Positions 25,338 to 33,468 of a stretch of 64,000 bases of DNA are shown here, piece by piece. Each line of letters opens with the position of its first letter. Within the stretch, counting starts at the first letter, position 1. Origin of the DNA: Pseudomonas fluorescens. Lineage in GTDB: Bacteria > Pseudomonadota > Gammaproteobacteria > Pseudomonadales > Pseudomonadaceae. The stretch is taken from assembly GCF_902497855.1 (NCBI RefSeq), contig NZ_CABVHU010000001.1, positions 124,001-188,000 on the forward strand. Reading direction: 5' to 3'. The translations under genes were made by a program, and so were the position numbers. Below the pieces are notes generated by a model. That model was not told where the DNA came from. It worked only from the letters and a program-made list of their open reading frames with translations, and made no database searches.

Positions 25338-25350
25338 GTGTTTTAAACAC
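25338..25350. promoter_or_regulatory. GTGTTT-T-AAACAC palindrome upstream of the permease gene
   Basis: A 6-base inverted repeat with one central base, 28 bases before the permease start, in an A/T-rich 102-base gap. It could be an internal operator or part of a hairpin. Nothing ties it to a particular regulator. Confidence 0.3.
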
Positions 25351-25377
25351 CTCCTTCTATCACTGGAGTAATAAAAA

Positions 25378-26715
25378 ATGGCGGGCCCAATTAAAAGTAA
25401 CGGCGGCGCAGGGCAACCTGTGGCCGTGGTGGGACTTGACGAGCGTATTAATAAAGTATCGCTGTCCATGGCGTGGTGGGCAGTGTGCAGTGCAATGTTC
25501 TACATTATTGTAGGCGGCGCACTTGCTTTGGAATACGGAACGTTCAATGCGATTACGGGAATGCTCCTTTCGGTCATTTCCTATGGCGTCATCACCTCCC
25601 TGATGGCTCGTCACGCCATTAAAACAGGTCACTCGGTGACCTCCTTCTCGGTAGAGCTTTTCGGCTCAAAAGGGGCCGTGCTCGCTGCGATCATCCTCGG
25701 GGCTACCGCCATTTATTACGCTGTATTCGAAGGGTCTGTCATTGCGCTTGCGATCAACCATCTCTTCCCCTCGATCAATCACACTGTCGCCGCTCTGATC
25801 GTCGTGGCCTATAGCGTCCCGTTGGTATTAGGGAAAATCCAGGTCTGGCTCGACAAGCTCAATGGTGTGCTGCTACCGGTCTACGTCATAGGCCTTGTCG
25901 CAGCCGTGTGCATCTCCATATCCGAATATGGCTACTCAACCAATTGGATGACCTTTGGACCCGCCGAACCATCCCCTTACGGCTGGTGGAACTGCTTTGT
26001 GTACTACATGGGCATCTGGGTCCTCATGCTCTTCGCCTATGAGTATGCGAAGTTTGGCAAGCCTTCCGACGAGGCGTTTCACAGTAAATGGAATTTCGGC
26101 TTCTTATTTTACTTTGTGACGATAGTCGTCAATGGGGCGTGTGGTATTTATCTGGTCAGCTCTGTGCCAAGCATCGAGAAGATCAGTGAAATTTCTGTAG
26201 TGCTGGCCATCCTGAGTTTGCTTGGGTTCTGGGGACTGGTCTTTGTATGGGCAACACAGACCCGAATCAACTCAGCTAACTACTTCGTCGCTACCAGCAA
26301 TCTGAAAACAATAGGGCAGTTCTTTGGCATTGGCTGGAAATGGGGCTGGTGGGCTGTCGTTGTCGGTGTGTTGGTGTTTGTCCTCATGCTCGCCGATGTC
26401 TTCAAGTATCTGTTGGAAGCGCTCGCGTACCAAGGGATTATCGTTGTCGCCTGGGTGGGTGTCGCCCTGTCGAGAATCATTGAGGTTCGCAGGTTGGCGG
26501 ATGGCGGTACCTCGGATGTTCCGTGTAAAACGGTAAACTATTGCGGGTTGACTGCGTGGTTGGTTGCCTCAGTCGTGGGCATAATCCTTATGAACTGCAC
26601 AGGCCTGGTGGCAACATTTTCAGCGCCCGCGACAGCCATTGTTGCCTACGCGGTAATGCGTCTACTATCAAAACGCCAAGTGGTAACTAGCCCAAGTATC
26701 AGCAAGGTAAATTGA
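25378..26715 (+). CDS. NCS1/cytosine-permease-like transporter
   Basis: 445 residues with about 12 membrane helices. The early VGLDERINKVSLSMAWWAVC and the FYIIVGGALALEYG helix, together with the central YGWWNCFVYYMGIWVLMLFA segment, resemble NCS1 nucleobase-cation symporters of the CodB group, which also include hydantoin and allantoin importers. A GGAG site precedes ATG 25378. Placed directly after the HyuA/HyuB/HD genes, it probably brings the cyclic substrate into the cell. Family assignment is by eye. Confidence 0.7.
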   Translation: MAGPIKSNGGAGQPVAVVGLDERINKVSLSMAWWAVCSAMFYIIVGGALALEYGTFNAITGMLLSVISYGVITSLMARHAIKTGHSVTSFSVELFGSKGAVLAAIILGATAIYYAVFEGSVIALAINHLFPSINHTVAALIVVAYSVPLVLGKIQVWLDKLNGVLLPVYVIGLVAAVCISISEYGYSTNWMTFGPAEPSPYGWWNCFVYYMGIWVLMLFAYEYAKFGKPSDEAFHSKWNFGFLFYFVTIVVNGACGIYLVSSVPSIEKISEISVVLAILSLLGFWGLVFVWATQTRINSANYFVATSNLKTIGQFFGIGWKWGWWAVVVGVLVFVLMLADVFKYLLEALAYQGIIVVAWVGVALSRIIEVRRLADGGTSDVPCKTVNYCGLTAWLVASVVGIILMNCTGLVATFSAPATAIVAYAVMRLLSKRQVVTSPSISKVN

Positions 26716-26803
26716 TTGTTGTTGCGTAGGCTTCTTACTATTTAAGGGGCCTACGTGACAGCGACTACTTGAATTGACAGGAGGGGGATAAAAAGGCAAG
26801 CTA

Positions 26804-26815
26804 ACTGTCCACAGT
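26804..26815. promoter_or_regulatory. ACTGT-N2-ACAGT palindrome (candidate GntR operator 2)
   Basis: The same 12-base palindrome as at 20500-20511, 80 bases before the GntR start codon and followed by another half-like GACAGT. Its location suggests autoregulation of the GntR gene. Binding is inferred only. Confidence 0.55.
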
Positions 26816-26894
26816 CGACAGTGCGCAATCTGTAACGCGATTCAGTTCGACCACGATCGTTATCTACATCGAAGACATAGCGGATCAACTTCAG

Positions 26895-27605
26895 ATGAAT
26901 CAGTTTCCATCCTCAGTTTCAAACGTCCCTACGAGCGAGCCAGGATCGTTCCCGGCACCGGTTGTCGACAGTAAAAGCTTGTCGGAGCAGGTGACCGAGT
27001 ATCTGTACAAGCTGCTGGTCAGCGGCCAGCTGAAAGGAGGGCAGCGTGTTAATGAGGCTGAGCTGGCGCGGACGTTGAAGATCAGCCGTAACCCGATCCG
27101 GGAGGCGATCCGCAAGCTGGAAGAGCGAGGTTTGCTTATCTCCAGCCCACGGCGAGGCACTTTTGTCCGTTCGTTTTCGGAGTCGGACATCCAGGATATT
27201 TTCTCATTCCGGCTGGCTTTGGAGGAGTTTGCGGTTCGTCAGGCATTTCCCTATCTCACCGATGAGGACATCGAGGGCTTGGCTGCAATCGTCGGCCAGA
27301 TGGAATCAGCGGCAAAAACAGGGCGTGAAATGGACCTTGTCGAACGCGACATCGCGTTCCATCAGCGAATCTGTGAGTTGTCGAGAAACACACAGACCAT
27401 TCGGGCTTTTTCAAATATCTATGCAGAAATCCAGATTTCGATCAGCCTGGTTGAACATCGATTTGCAAGTCTGGAAGATGCGGCAGCGGATCATTGGCCT
27501 ATTGTCGAGGCGTTTCGCACCAAGGATGAGCAAGCCATCATTGAATCGCTACGGTTTCATATAGGCGATTCCTGGAAAAGAATCAAGGAAGCTTACAACT
27601 TCTAA
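26895..27605 (+). CDS. GntR-family (FadR/FCD subgroup) transcriptional regulator
   Basis: 236 residues. A winged helix domain fills residues about 25-95 (LVSGQLKGGQRVNEAELARTLKISRNPIREAIRKLEERGLL), followed by an all-helical FCD domain with the metal/ligand-type histidine in FHQRICELSRN near 155 and a late H in FHIGDSWKRI. FCD regulators usually repress catabolic genes until a carboxylic-acid effector or intermediate binds. Identical palindromes before this gene and before the hyu operons make it the obvious candidate regulator of the island. Confidence 0.85.
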   Translation: MNQFPSSVSNVPTSEPGSFPAPVVDSKSLSEQVTEYLYKLLVSGQLKGGQRVNEAELARTLKISRNPIREAIRKLEERGLLISSPRRGTFVRSFSESDIQDIFSFRLALEEFAVRQAFPYLTDEDIEGLAAIVGQMESAAKTGREMDLVERDIAFHQRICELSRNTQTIRAFSNIYAEIQISISLVEHRFASLEDAAADHWPIVEAFRTKDEQAIIESLRFHIGDSWKRIKEAYNF

Positions 27606-27720
27606 TTTGTCGGCAGCAACACTTGGCAATCTTAAGTGATAGTGCAGGGATTTTTTTTGTCTTGAGTTTGGTTTCTTTTATTTTTGTTGCGCATTCTGTT
27701 TGTTTGCTTAGGTGGAACTT

Positions 27721-28488
27721 ATGTTTAATGTTGCAAGTCCCCATGCTTTCATATCCAACGCTGAATGGAGTGTTCGATGCGAACTGGCAGCCCTTTATCG
27801 ATTGCTCGCTCATTTTCGAATGACGGACCTGATCGACACCCACATTTCGGTGCGCGCGCCAGGCAATGAAGGACTGTTTCTCATCAATCGCTATGGTGTC
27901 CTGTTTCACGAGATGAAAGCATCTGATCTGGTCAAGATTGATATCGGCGGCGATATCGTAGATCAACTCCATGTCGCAGGGGCGGTCAACAAGGCTGGTT
28001 TTAACATCCACTCAGCCATTCACGGCGCTCGCCATGATGCTGTCTGCATCGTGCATACCCATACCTCGGCGGGCATGGCAGTAGCCGCTCAAGAGGAAGG
28101 TCTGCTGCCGATTACACAGCATGCATTAAAGTTCTATGGCTGCCTCAGTTATCATGATTATGAAGGCATCGCGCTCAACCCTGCTGAATGCCCGAGACTT
28201 GTGACTGATCTGGGTTCAAACATGGCAATGATTCTCAGAAACCATGGGTTGTTGGCTGTGGGAGGCTCTATTGCCGAGGCCTTCAATCAGATCTATTTTC
28301 TCGAGCGAGCTTGTCAAGCTCAGGTGGCTGCCTTGACTGGCGGGCAACGTTTGCGCGTCCCCGCCAAAGAGGTATGCGAGCTCACTGCCAGGCAATCAGC
28401 CGATGAAATTCGAGATAATCTTCATATCCTGGCCTGGGAAGCCGCGTTGCGTCTGATCGACGATCAAAAGTCTGAGTACTGTTCCTGA
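27721..28488 (+). CDS. class II aldolase/adducin-family protein
   Basis: 255 residues from ATG 27721, chosen because AGGTGG lies 6 bases upstream; an in-frame GTG three codons earlier is embedded in that ribosome site. Zinc-ligand region IVHTHTSAG (about 113-121) and the later RNHGLLAVG (about 179-187) match the class II aldolase/adducin fold. Members cleave sugar phosphates or decarboxylate/cleave hydroxy acids; an N-terminal THISVRAPG motif is also standard. It sits at the end of the A/T-richer block, 115 bases after the GntR gene. Substrate unknown. Confidence 0.8.
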   Translation: MFNVASPHAFISNAEWSVRCELAALYRLLAHFRMTDLIDTHISVRAPGNEGLFLINRYGVLFHEMKASDLVKIDIGGDIVDQLHVAGAVNKAGFNIHSAIHGARHDAVCIVHTHTSAGMAVAAQEEGLLPITQHALKFYGCLSYHDYEGIALNPAECPRLVTDLGSNMAMILRNHGLLAVGGSIAEAFNQIYFLERACQAQVAALTGGQRLRVPAKEVCELTARQSADEIRDNLHILAWEAALRLIDDQKSEYCS

Positions 28489-28593
28489 TTACCTTTCTAC
28501 ATCGCCAAGGCGATGCCCATCGAGGAAGCCGCTCGCCGGTATTTACCGGCGATGCAGAGAGCCGTGCAAAAGATTCAGGCACAGTTGGGGTAG
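28489..28593 (+). pseudogene. 3' remnant of an IclR-type regulator gene
   Basis: In frame with no start codon nearby, these bases encode PFYIAKAMPIEEAARRYLPA followed by MQRAVQKIQAQLG and a stop at 28591-28593. This matches the closing helix of IclR-family regulators. Nothing upstream continues it, because the class II aldolase gene ends at 28488 in the same frame. It looks like a gene cut off when the neighbouring block was inserted. The lost regulator may once have served the aromatic cluster at 28.6-34.3 kb. Confidence 0.45.
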
Positions 28594-28625
28594 TTTTTTC
28601 CAGCCATGCGGGCTGGCACTGATGC

Positions 28626-29963
28626 TCAATGCACTGCGAGTGGCTGACTTTCGATGGCCTCGGGTTGGGTGCGAATGATCATCAGCCCTGCAGCCGCAAT
28701 CACCAATGGCACAATCAGCGCTGAGTAATAGCCCGCAGGACCACCGTGCTCGAGAAACCAGCCGCCGCTGGCCGAGCCGATAATGGCGCCCACCCGACCC
28801 AGTGCAATCGCCCAGCCGGTTGCCGTTGCGCGCAAGGCAGTGGGATAGGCTTGGGCAACCATGTAGTTCAACACGATTTGCTGACCGCCAATGCCCAAGC
28901 CCGCGCAGCCGGCGAGGATGAATACCAGTGTCCAGTTGTTGCCACTGTTGGCCAGTCCAATGCATAGGACAATGCCGAAGAGAAACAGGACCAGCAACAA
29001 AAGCCGGGTGTTGATCTTGGGTAGGATGATCGAAAGTGGAATGGCACACACGACAAACACCGCGTTGACCGCAACCGTCCCCATGGGCGCCTGTTCCGTT
29101 GGTAATCCGGTGGCTTTGAGAACGGTGGGCAGCCAGGAGAGAAACATGAACCAGGCAACCCAGTTAAAGAGATAGACCGTCCATATGCCAAAGGTATTGC
29201 GCGCCAGTCCACCACTGAACAAGGAGGTCACTCTGGTTTTTACATCCATCTCCGGGACACTGTAAGTACTGTCGGGAGACAGTGGGCGTTTGGTGATTCT
29301 GGCGACGATTCGCTCGATCTTCTGCCGACCGATCACTGCCCGGTGCCTGGTCAGAAAATGCAACGACTCCGGCAGTGCGAACATCAATATCACCACCAGC
29401 GCCAGCGGCACGATACCGCCGACGGCAAAGATGCCTTGCCAACCGATCGAGGGCAACATCCTGGCGGCCAACAATCCTCCAAGAATGGCGCCAGCGGGCA
29501 AGCCGAGTAACACCGTGGTCATGATCGTGCCACGATGCCTGGCGCTGCCGTACTCGGCCGCCAGCGACAGGACAACGGGTGTTGCGCCGCCCATTCCCAG
29601 CCCGGCGATAAATCGCAGCACCAGGATCTGCTCGGTCGTCTGGGCGAATGCGGTCGCCAGGGACGCCACGCCAAACAAGGCTACCGAGCCGATAATCGTC
29701 GGTCGTCGACCAAATTTATCGCCCAGCAAGCCCAATGCCATTGCCCCGAGCACCATGCCGACAATGCCTGCTGTCAGGATCGGCGCCAGGGCTCCGGCAC
29801 CCAGTCCGAAGGCCTGGATGATCGAGGGGCCGGTGAAGGCAATCGCCTGGGTATCGAATCCATCCAGGATGGCCACTAAAAAACACAGGCCAAAGACTCG
29901 CCACTGAAAAGCGCTGAGTCGAGTGCTGTCGATCAACTCGGGAATGGAATAGTGAGTGCTCAT
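28626..29963 (-). CDS. AAHS-type MFS aromatic acid:H+ symporter
   Basis: 445 residues, about 12 membrane segments, ATG 29963 (MSTHYSIPELID). DGFDTQAIAFTGPSI at the end of helix 1 and the helix 2-3 loop LLGDKFGRRPTI correspond to the DxxD-type and GRR motifs of the PcaK/BenK aromatic acid:H+ symporter family. Divergent from an FAD monooxygenase gene, so import of a hydroxylated aromatic or ring acid substrate for it is likely. Confidence 0.8.
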   Translation of the reverse strand: MSTHYSIPELIDSTRLSAFQWRVFGLCFLVAILDGFDTQAIAFTGPSIIQAFGLGAGALAPILTAGIVGMVLGAMALGLLGDKFGRRPTIIGSVALFGVASLATAFAQTTEQILVLRFIAGLGMGGATPVVLSLAAEYGSARHRGTIMTTVLLGLPAGAILGGLLAARMLPSIGWQGIFAVGGIVPLALVVILMFALPESLHFLTRHRAVIGRQKIERIVARITKRPLSPDSTYSVPEMDVKTRVTSLFSGGLARNTFGIWTVYLFNWVAWFMFLSWLPTVLKATGLPTEQAPMGTVAVNAVFVVCAIPLSIILPKINTRLLLLVLFLFGIVLCIGLANSGNNWTLVFILAGCAGLGIGGQQIVLNYMVAQAYPTALRATATGWAIALGRVGAIIGSASGGWFLEHGGPAGYYSALIVPLVIAAAGLMIIRTQPEAIESQPLAVH

Positions 29964-30075
29964 GGCGACTCCTCTCAAAGGGCACTTTATTGTTTTTTTC
30001 GCGCAGGCAGAGCCTGCCGGGTCACAGGCTAAGTGTGGCGCTCGCCAGGGTCTAATATCGTTTGGGTGCCGTGCG

Positions 30076-30090
30076 ATACCTGAGAGGTAT
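30076..30090. promoter_or_regulatory. ATACCT-GAG-AGGTAT palindrome in a divergent promoter region
   Basis: Perfect 6-base inverted repeat with a 3-base centre, in the 246-base gap between the MFS gene (start 29963, leftward) and the FAD monooxygenase gene (start 30210, rightward). Suitable in size and place for a regulator such as the LuxR-type protein encoded at 33465. Confidence 0.4.
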
Positions 30091-30109
30091 GGTTGGCGGG
30101 CGCCAGCAA

Positions 30110-30131
30110 GATGTCCCCTTCAGGGGACATC
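30110..30131. promoter_or_regulatory. 9-base hairpin GATGTCCCC/GGGGACATC in the same divergent region
   Basis: Perfect 9-base inverted repeat with loop TTCA. A further TGTCCCC occurs at about 30171. It may be an operator or a structure in the leader of the monooxygenase mRNA. No T-run follows. Confidence 0.45.
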
Positions 30132-30209
30132 CCCCCGCGCGCCGGGATTTAGAGTGGCCCGAGACAAAACCTGTCCCCGAAAAAACAATAAACCGGGAGC
30201 CACCGGACC

Positions 30210-31922
30210 ATGCATCAGCCTCAAGTCGTACCCCATCAATCCCTGTATTTTCCCTATCAGGTTTATCCTGCTTTCGTGCCGTCCCAAGGCATCCTCAATC
30301 GCTCGCCCGTGGTGATTGTGGGCGCCGGCCCCATTGGCCTGACGCTGGCGCTCGAACTGGCGCGCTACGGTGTCCGAAGTACCGTTCTGGCGGCTGAGCA
30401 GCAAGTCTGTGAAGGCAGCCGCGCGATTGTTTTTACCCGCCGTTCCATGGAGATTTTCCAGCAAGTGGGGGTGTCGGAGGCGGTGACCGAGCAGGGGCTG
30501 CCCTGGCGTTTCGGCAACTCCTACTACCGCGGTCAGCGGGTTTTTCGTATGGAAGCACCGGTCGACGAGCATGATCGTTTTGCGCCGATGACCAACTTGC
30601 AACAGCAATACCTCGAGCAACATCTGGTGGAGGCCGCCCAGGCACAGCCGCTGATCGAAGTGCGTTGGGGCAATAAAGTCATCGATATCGAGCAAGGCGT
30701 CGACCGCGCGGTGTTGAAAGTCGATACCCCAGGCGATACCTATAGCCTGGAGGCCGATTGGGTGGTGGCCGCTGATGGCGCCCGTTCCGGACTGCGCTCG
30801 TTGCTGGGGCTCAAGCTTGAAGGGGCGTCTTATGAAGGGCGGTTCGTGATTGCCGACATCCGCATCAAGCTTGATCTGCCGACTGAACGCCTGGCGTTTT
30901 TCGATCCCTCCTGGAACCCCGGCAACACCGTGTTGATGCACCGCGAGCCCGGCGATATCTGGCGCATCGATTACCAGTTGCCCGTGGACGAAACCCCCGA
31001 GCAGGCGCTGCACCCCGACTCGTTGCGTGAGCGTATCGATGCGCAATTGGCGATGCTCGGCGTCGAGAACCCGGTATGGGAGCTGGATTGGAGTTCGGTG
31101 TACTCGGCTCGGGCGCTGACCCTGGCGCAGTACATCAATGACCGCGTGATTTTTGCCGGAGACGCGGCACATCTGTTGCCGATTTTCGGCGTGCGCGGTG
31201 CCAATACCGGGTTCCAGGATTGCCACGACCTGGGCTGGAAACTGGCCCTGCACATCAAAGGCCTGGCCGGTGCCGGACTGCTGGCTTCCTACAGTGACGA
31301 ACGAGTCAAGGCTGCTCGGGAAATCATTGAGGAGGCAGGCAAGAGCACGCGGTTCATGGCGCCTCCCAGTCGCGGCTATCGACTGTTACGAGATGCGGTG
31401 CTGTCGCTGTCATTGACTCGGGAGTTCGTGCGTCCGTTGTATCACTGGCGGACCTCAAGGGCTCACGATTACGCCGATTCGCAACTCAACGCGGTGGCCG
31501 ACGATAACCTGCTGTTCACCGGCGGGCCGCGCAACGGTGCGCCGTTGCTCAATGTGCGTCTGGCCGAGCAACGCTATTTGTTCGACGAGCTGGCGCCTGC
31601 CTTCCATCTGATTTGCTTCACCGACGCGGCGGTACTTGATGCCGATGTCGATGCCCAGGTTCAGGCGCTGCGCCGTCAGGGGCTGCCGATACAAGTGATC
31701 GCGATCGCCATGAACGGCGTCAGTCAGGTGCAACACGCCGACCTGACGCTGCCTGATACCGACGATGTGTTCAGCGCGCGTTATGGTGTGCAGCGCGCAG
31801 GCGCCGCGTATCTGGCGCGCCCGGACCAGCACGTCTGCGCCCGCTGGCTGCATCTGGATGGCGAGCGTTTGCGCCTTGGATTAAACCAGGCCCTTGGCCA
31901 CAACGGGAGTAACCAACCATGA
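30210..31922 (+). CDS. group A FAD-dependent aromatic monooxygenase (MhpA/PheA type)
   Basis: 570 residues. FAD fingerprint VVIVGAGPIG at about 34-43; the second FAD motif near 311-325 is VIFAGDAAHLLPIFGVRGAN, with the GD and the proline-containing loop typical of NAD(P)H-dependent flavin hydroxylases. A C-terminal thioredoxin-like extension (residues about 430-570) fits the 3-(3-hydroxyphenyl)propionate/phenol hydroxylase subgroup. Probably hydroxylates an aromatic ring. Followed by a DUF2783 protein whose ATG overlaps its stop (ATGA). Confidence 0.85.
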   Translation: MHQPQVVPHQSLYFPYQVYPAFVPSQGILNRSPVVIVGAGPIGLTLALELARYGVRSTVLAAEQQVCEGSRAIVFTRRSMEIFQQVGVSEAVTEQGLPWRFGNSYYRGQRVFRMEAPVDEHDRFAPMTNLQQQYLEQHLVEAAQAQPLIEVRWGNKVIDIEQGVDRAVLKVDTPGDTYSLEADWVVAADGARSGLRSLLGLKLEGASYEGRFVIADIRIKLDLPTERLAFFDPSWNPGNTVLMHREPGDIWRIDYQLPVDETPEQALHPDSLRERIDAQLAMLGVENPVWELDWSSVYSARALTLAQYINDRVIFAGDAAHLLPIFGVRGANTGFQDCHDLGWKLALHIKGLAGAGLLASYSDERVKAAREIIEEAGKSTRFMAPPSRGYRLLRDAVLSLSLTREFVRPLYHWRTSRAHDYADSQLNAVADDNLLFTGGPRNGAPLLNVRLAEQRYLFDELAPAFHLICFTDAAVLDADVDAQVQALRRQGLPIQVIAIAMNGVSQVQHADLTLPDTDDVFSARYGVQRAGAAYLARPDQHVCARWLHLDGERLRLGLNQALGHNGSNQP

Positions 31923-32101
31923 GTCATTCGATGAATGTGACAGACCTCGAGCGCGTCTACGATCGGCTCGCCGAGGCGATCGACCGTACGGGTAACGACA
32001 GCGAGTTGTTCCTGGTCAAACTGGCGCTGCTGGCGGCTGAGGCACTGAACGATGCCGAGCGCTTCGACGCTCTGGTCGAGTGCGCCGTGCAGGACCTGTA
32101 A
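31919..32101 (+). CDS. DUF2783-family small protein
   Basis: 60 residues, helical and acidic (LERVYDRLAEAIDRTGNDSE, then LFLVKLALLAAEALND). DUF2783 proteins are typically encoded beside FAD aromatic monooxygenases, as here, with an ATGA overlap to the monooxygenase stop. Function unknown; a small partner or stabiliser of the hydroxylase is plausible. Confidence 0.75.
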   Translation: MSHSMNVTDLERVYDRLAEAIDRTGNDSELFLVKLALLAAEALNDAERFDALVECAVQDL

Positions 32102-32142
32102 AACCTTGCGTCAGCCAATAATTACAAAAACAGGATCACCCT

Positions 32143-33468
32143 ATGCCATTCCGTCCTGCTGTGACCCCTGGCGAGGAGGCCGGCGCTCATCCGCCGGTCA
32201 TCGCCAAAGTCTCGAAACGCCTGCTGTGGTTTCTGTTCATCTGCTTCGTTTTTTCATTTCTGGACCGTATCAATATCGGGTTTGCCGGGCTGACGATGAT
32301 GGACGACCTGGGGTTGAGCAGTACCCAGTTCGGCATGGCAACCACGATTTTCTACCTGGCCTACATTGCGTGCGGCATCCCCAGCAACATGGTCCTGGCG
32401 AAACTTGGCGCCCGGCGCTGGATCGGCAGCCTGATGATTGCCTGGGGCGTGGCGTCGACCGCCACCCTGTTTGCCCATGACGCAGCCAGCCTGTATTGGT
32501 TGCGTGCGTTGGTAGGCATCACCGAGGCAGGGTTTCTGCCCGGTGTGCTGTTGTACATGACGTTCTGGTTTCCGGCGGCGTACCGGGCCAGGGCCAATGC
32601 ACTGTTCATGATTGCCATGCCGTTTACCGCCGGCTTTGGTTCGGTCTTGTCCGGCGCCATTTTGGGGCTGGACGGCCACTGGGGACTCGCAGGCTGGCAA
32701 TGGCTGTTTCTTCTCGAAGGATTGCCCAGCGTCTTGCTCGGCCTGGCGGTGTACGGTTATCTGGACGATAAGCCGCGCCAGGCACACTGGCTGAGCGACG
32801 ATGAGAAACTGCAGCTGGCCGAGTTGCTGGAGCAGGACCGCCAGGCACCTTCCCCCCACGCCCACTGGGGACGCGAGTTGCTGTCGCCAGCGGTGCTGCT
32901 GTTCTGTCTGGTGTACTTTTGCCTGGTCAACACCCTGGCGATGATCGCGGTCTGGACGCCGTTGATCGTCAAGAGTTTCAGCGCTGGTCAGAGCAATACG
33001 CTGATCGGATTGTTGTCGGCAATTCCTCAGCTATGCACCATTGTGGGCATGATCCTCTGGGGTCGACATTCCGACCTGACCCAGGAACGGCGCTGGCACC
33101 TGGCGCTGCCGATGCTGATGGCCGCTGCGGGCTGGTGTTGCACGGCCCTGTCGAGCGAACCGATCGTGCAACTGGCCGGGGTCTGCATGGCGGCGACGGG
33201 TTCCTACACGGCCATGTCGATTTTCTGGACCCTGCCGGATCGCTCGTTGAGTTTTCAAGCCCGGGCAGTGGGTATCGCGGTGATCAACGCCGTGGGTAAT
33301 CTGGGGTCGGCCCTCAACCCCCTGGTGGTCGGCTGGCTCAAAGACCTGACCCATACCTATACGGCCGGTTGTCTGTACGCGGCGCTGCTGTTACTGGTGG
33401 CTGCCATACTGGTGCGGGCACTGCCCCACGAACGCCAACCTTCAACGCGCGAATTGATCCCTGAATGA
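32143..33468 (+). CDS. MFS transporter, ACS type
   Basis: 441 residues, about 12 membrane segments. SFLDRINIGFAG at the end of helix 1 is the ACS-family signature; the GITEAGFLPGVLLYMTFWFP helix is likewise characteristic of tartrate/phthalate/hydroxyphenylacetate permeases. It is the second MFS carrier of this cluster and overlaps the LuxR-type regulator gene by 4 bases (ATGA). It may import the same aromatic acid or export a product. Confidence 0.8.
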   Translation: MPFRPAVTPGEEAGAHPPVIAKVSKRLLWFLFICFVFSFLDRINIGFAGLTMMDDLGLSSTQFGMATTIFYLAYIACGIPSNMVLAKLGARRWIGSLMIAWGVASTATLFAHDAASLYWLRALVGITEAGFLPGVLLYMTFWFPAAYRARANALFMIAMPFTAGFGSVLSGAILGLDGHWGLAGWQWLFLLEGLPSVLLGLAVYGYLDDKPRQAHWLSDDEKLQLAELLEQDRQAPSPHAHWGRELLSPAVLLFCLVYFCLVNTLAMIAVWTPLIVKSFSAGQSNTLIGLLSAIPQLCTIVGMILWGRHSDLTQERRWHLALPMLMAAAGWCCTALSSEPIVQLAGVCMAATGSYTAMSIFWTLPDRSLSFQARAVGIAVINAVGNLGSALNPLVVGWLKDLTHTYTAGCLYAALLLLVAAILVRALPHERQPSTRELIPE

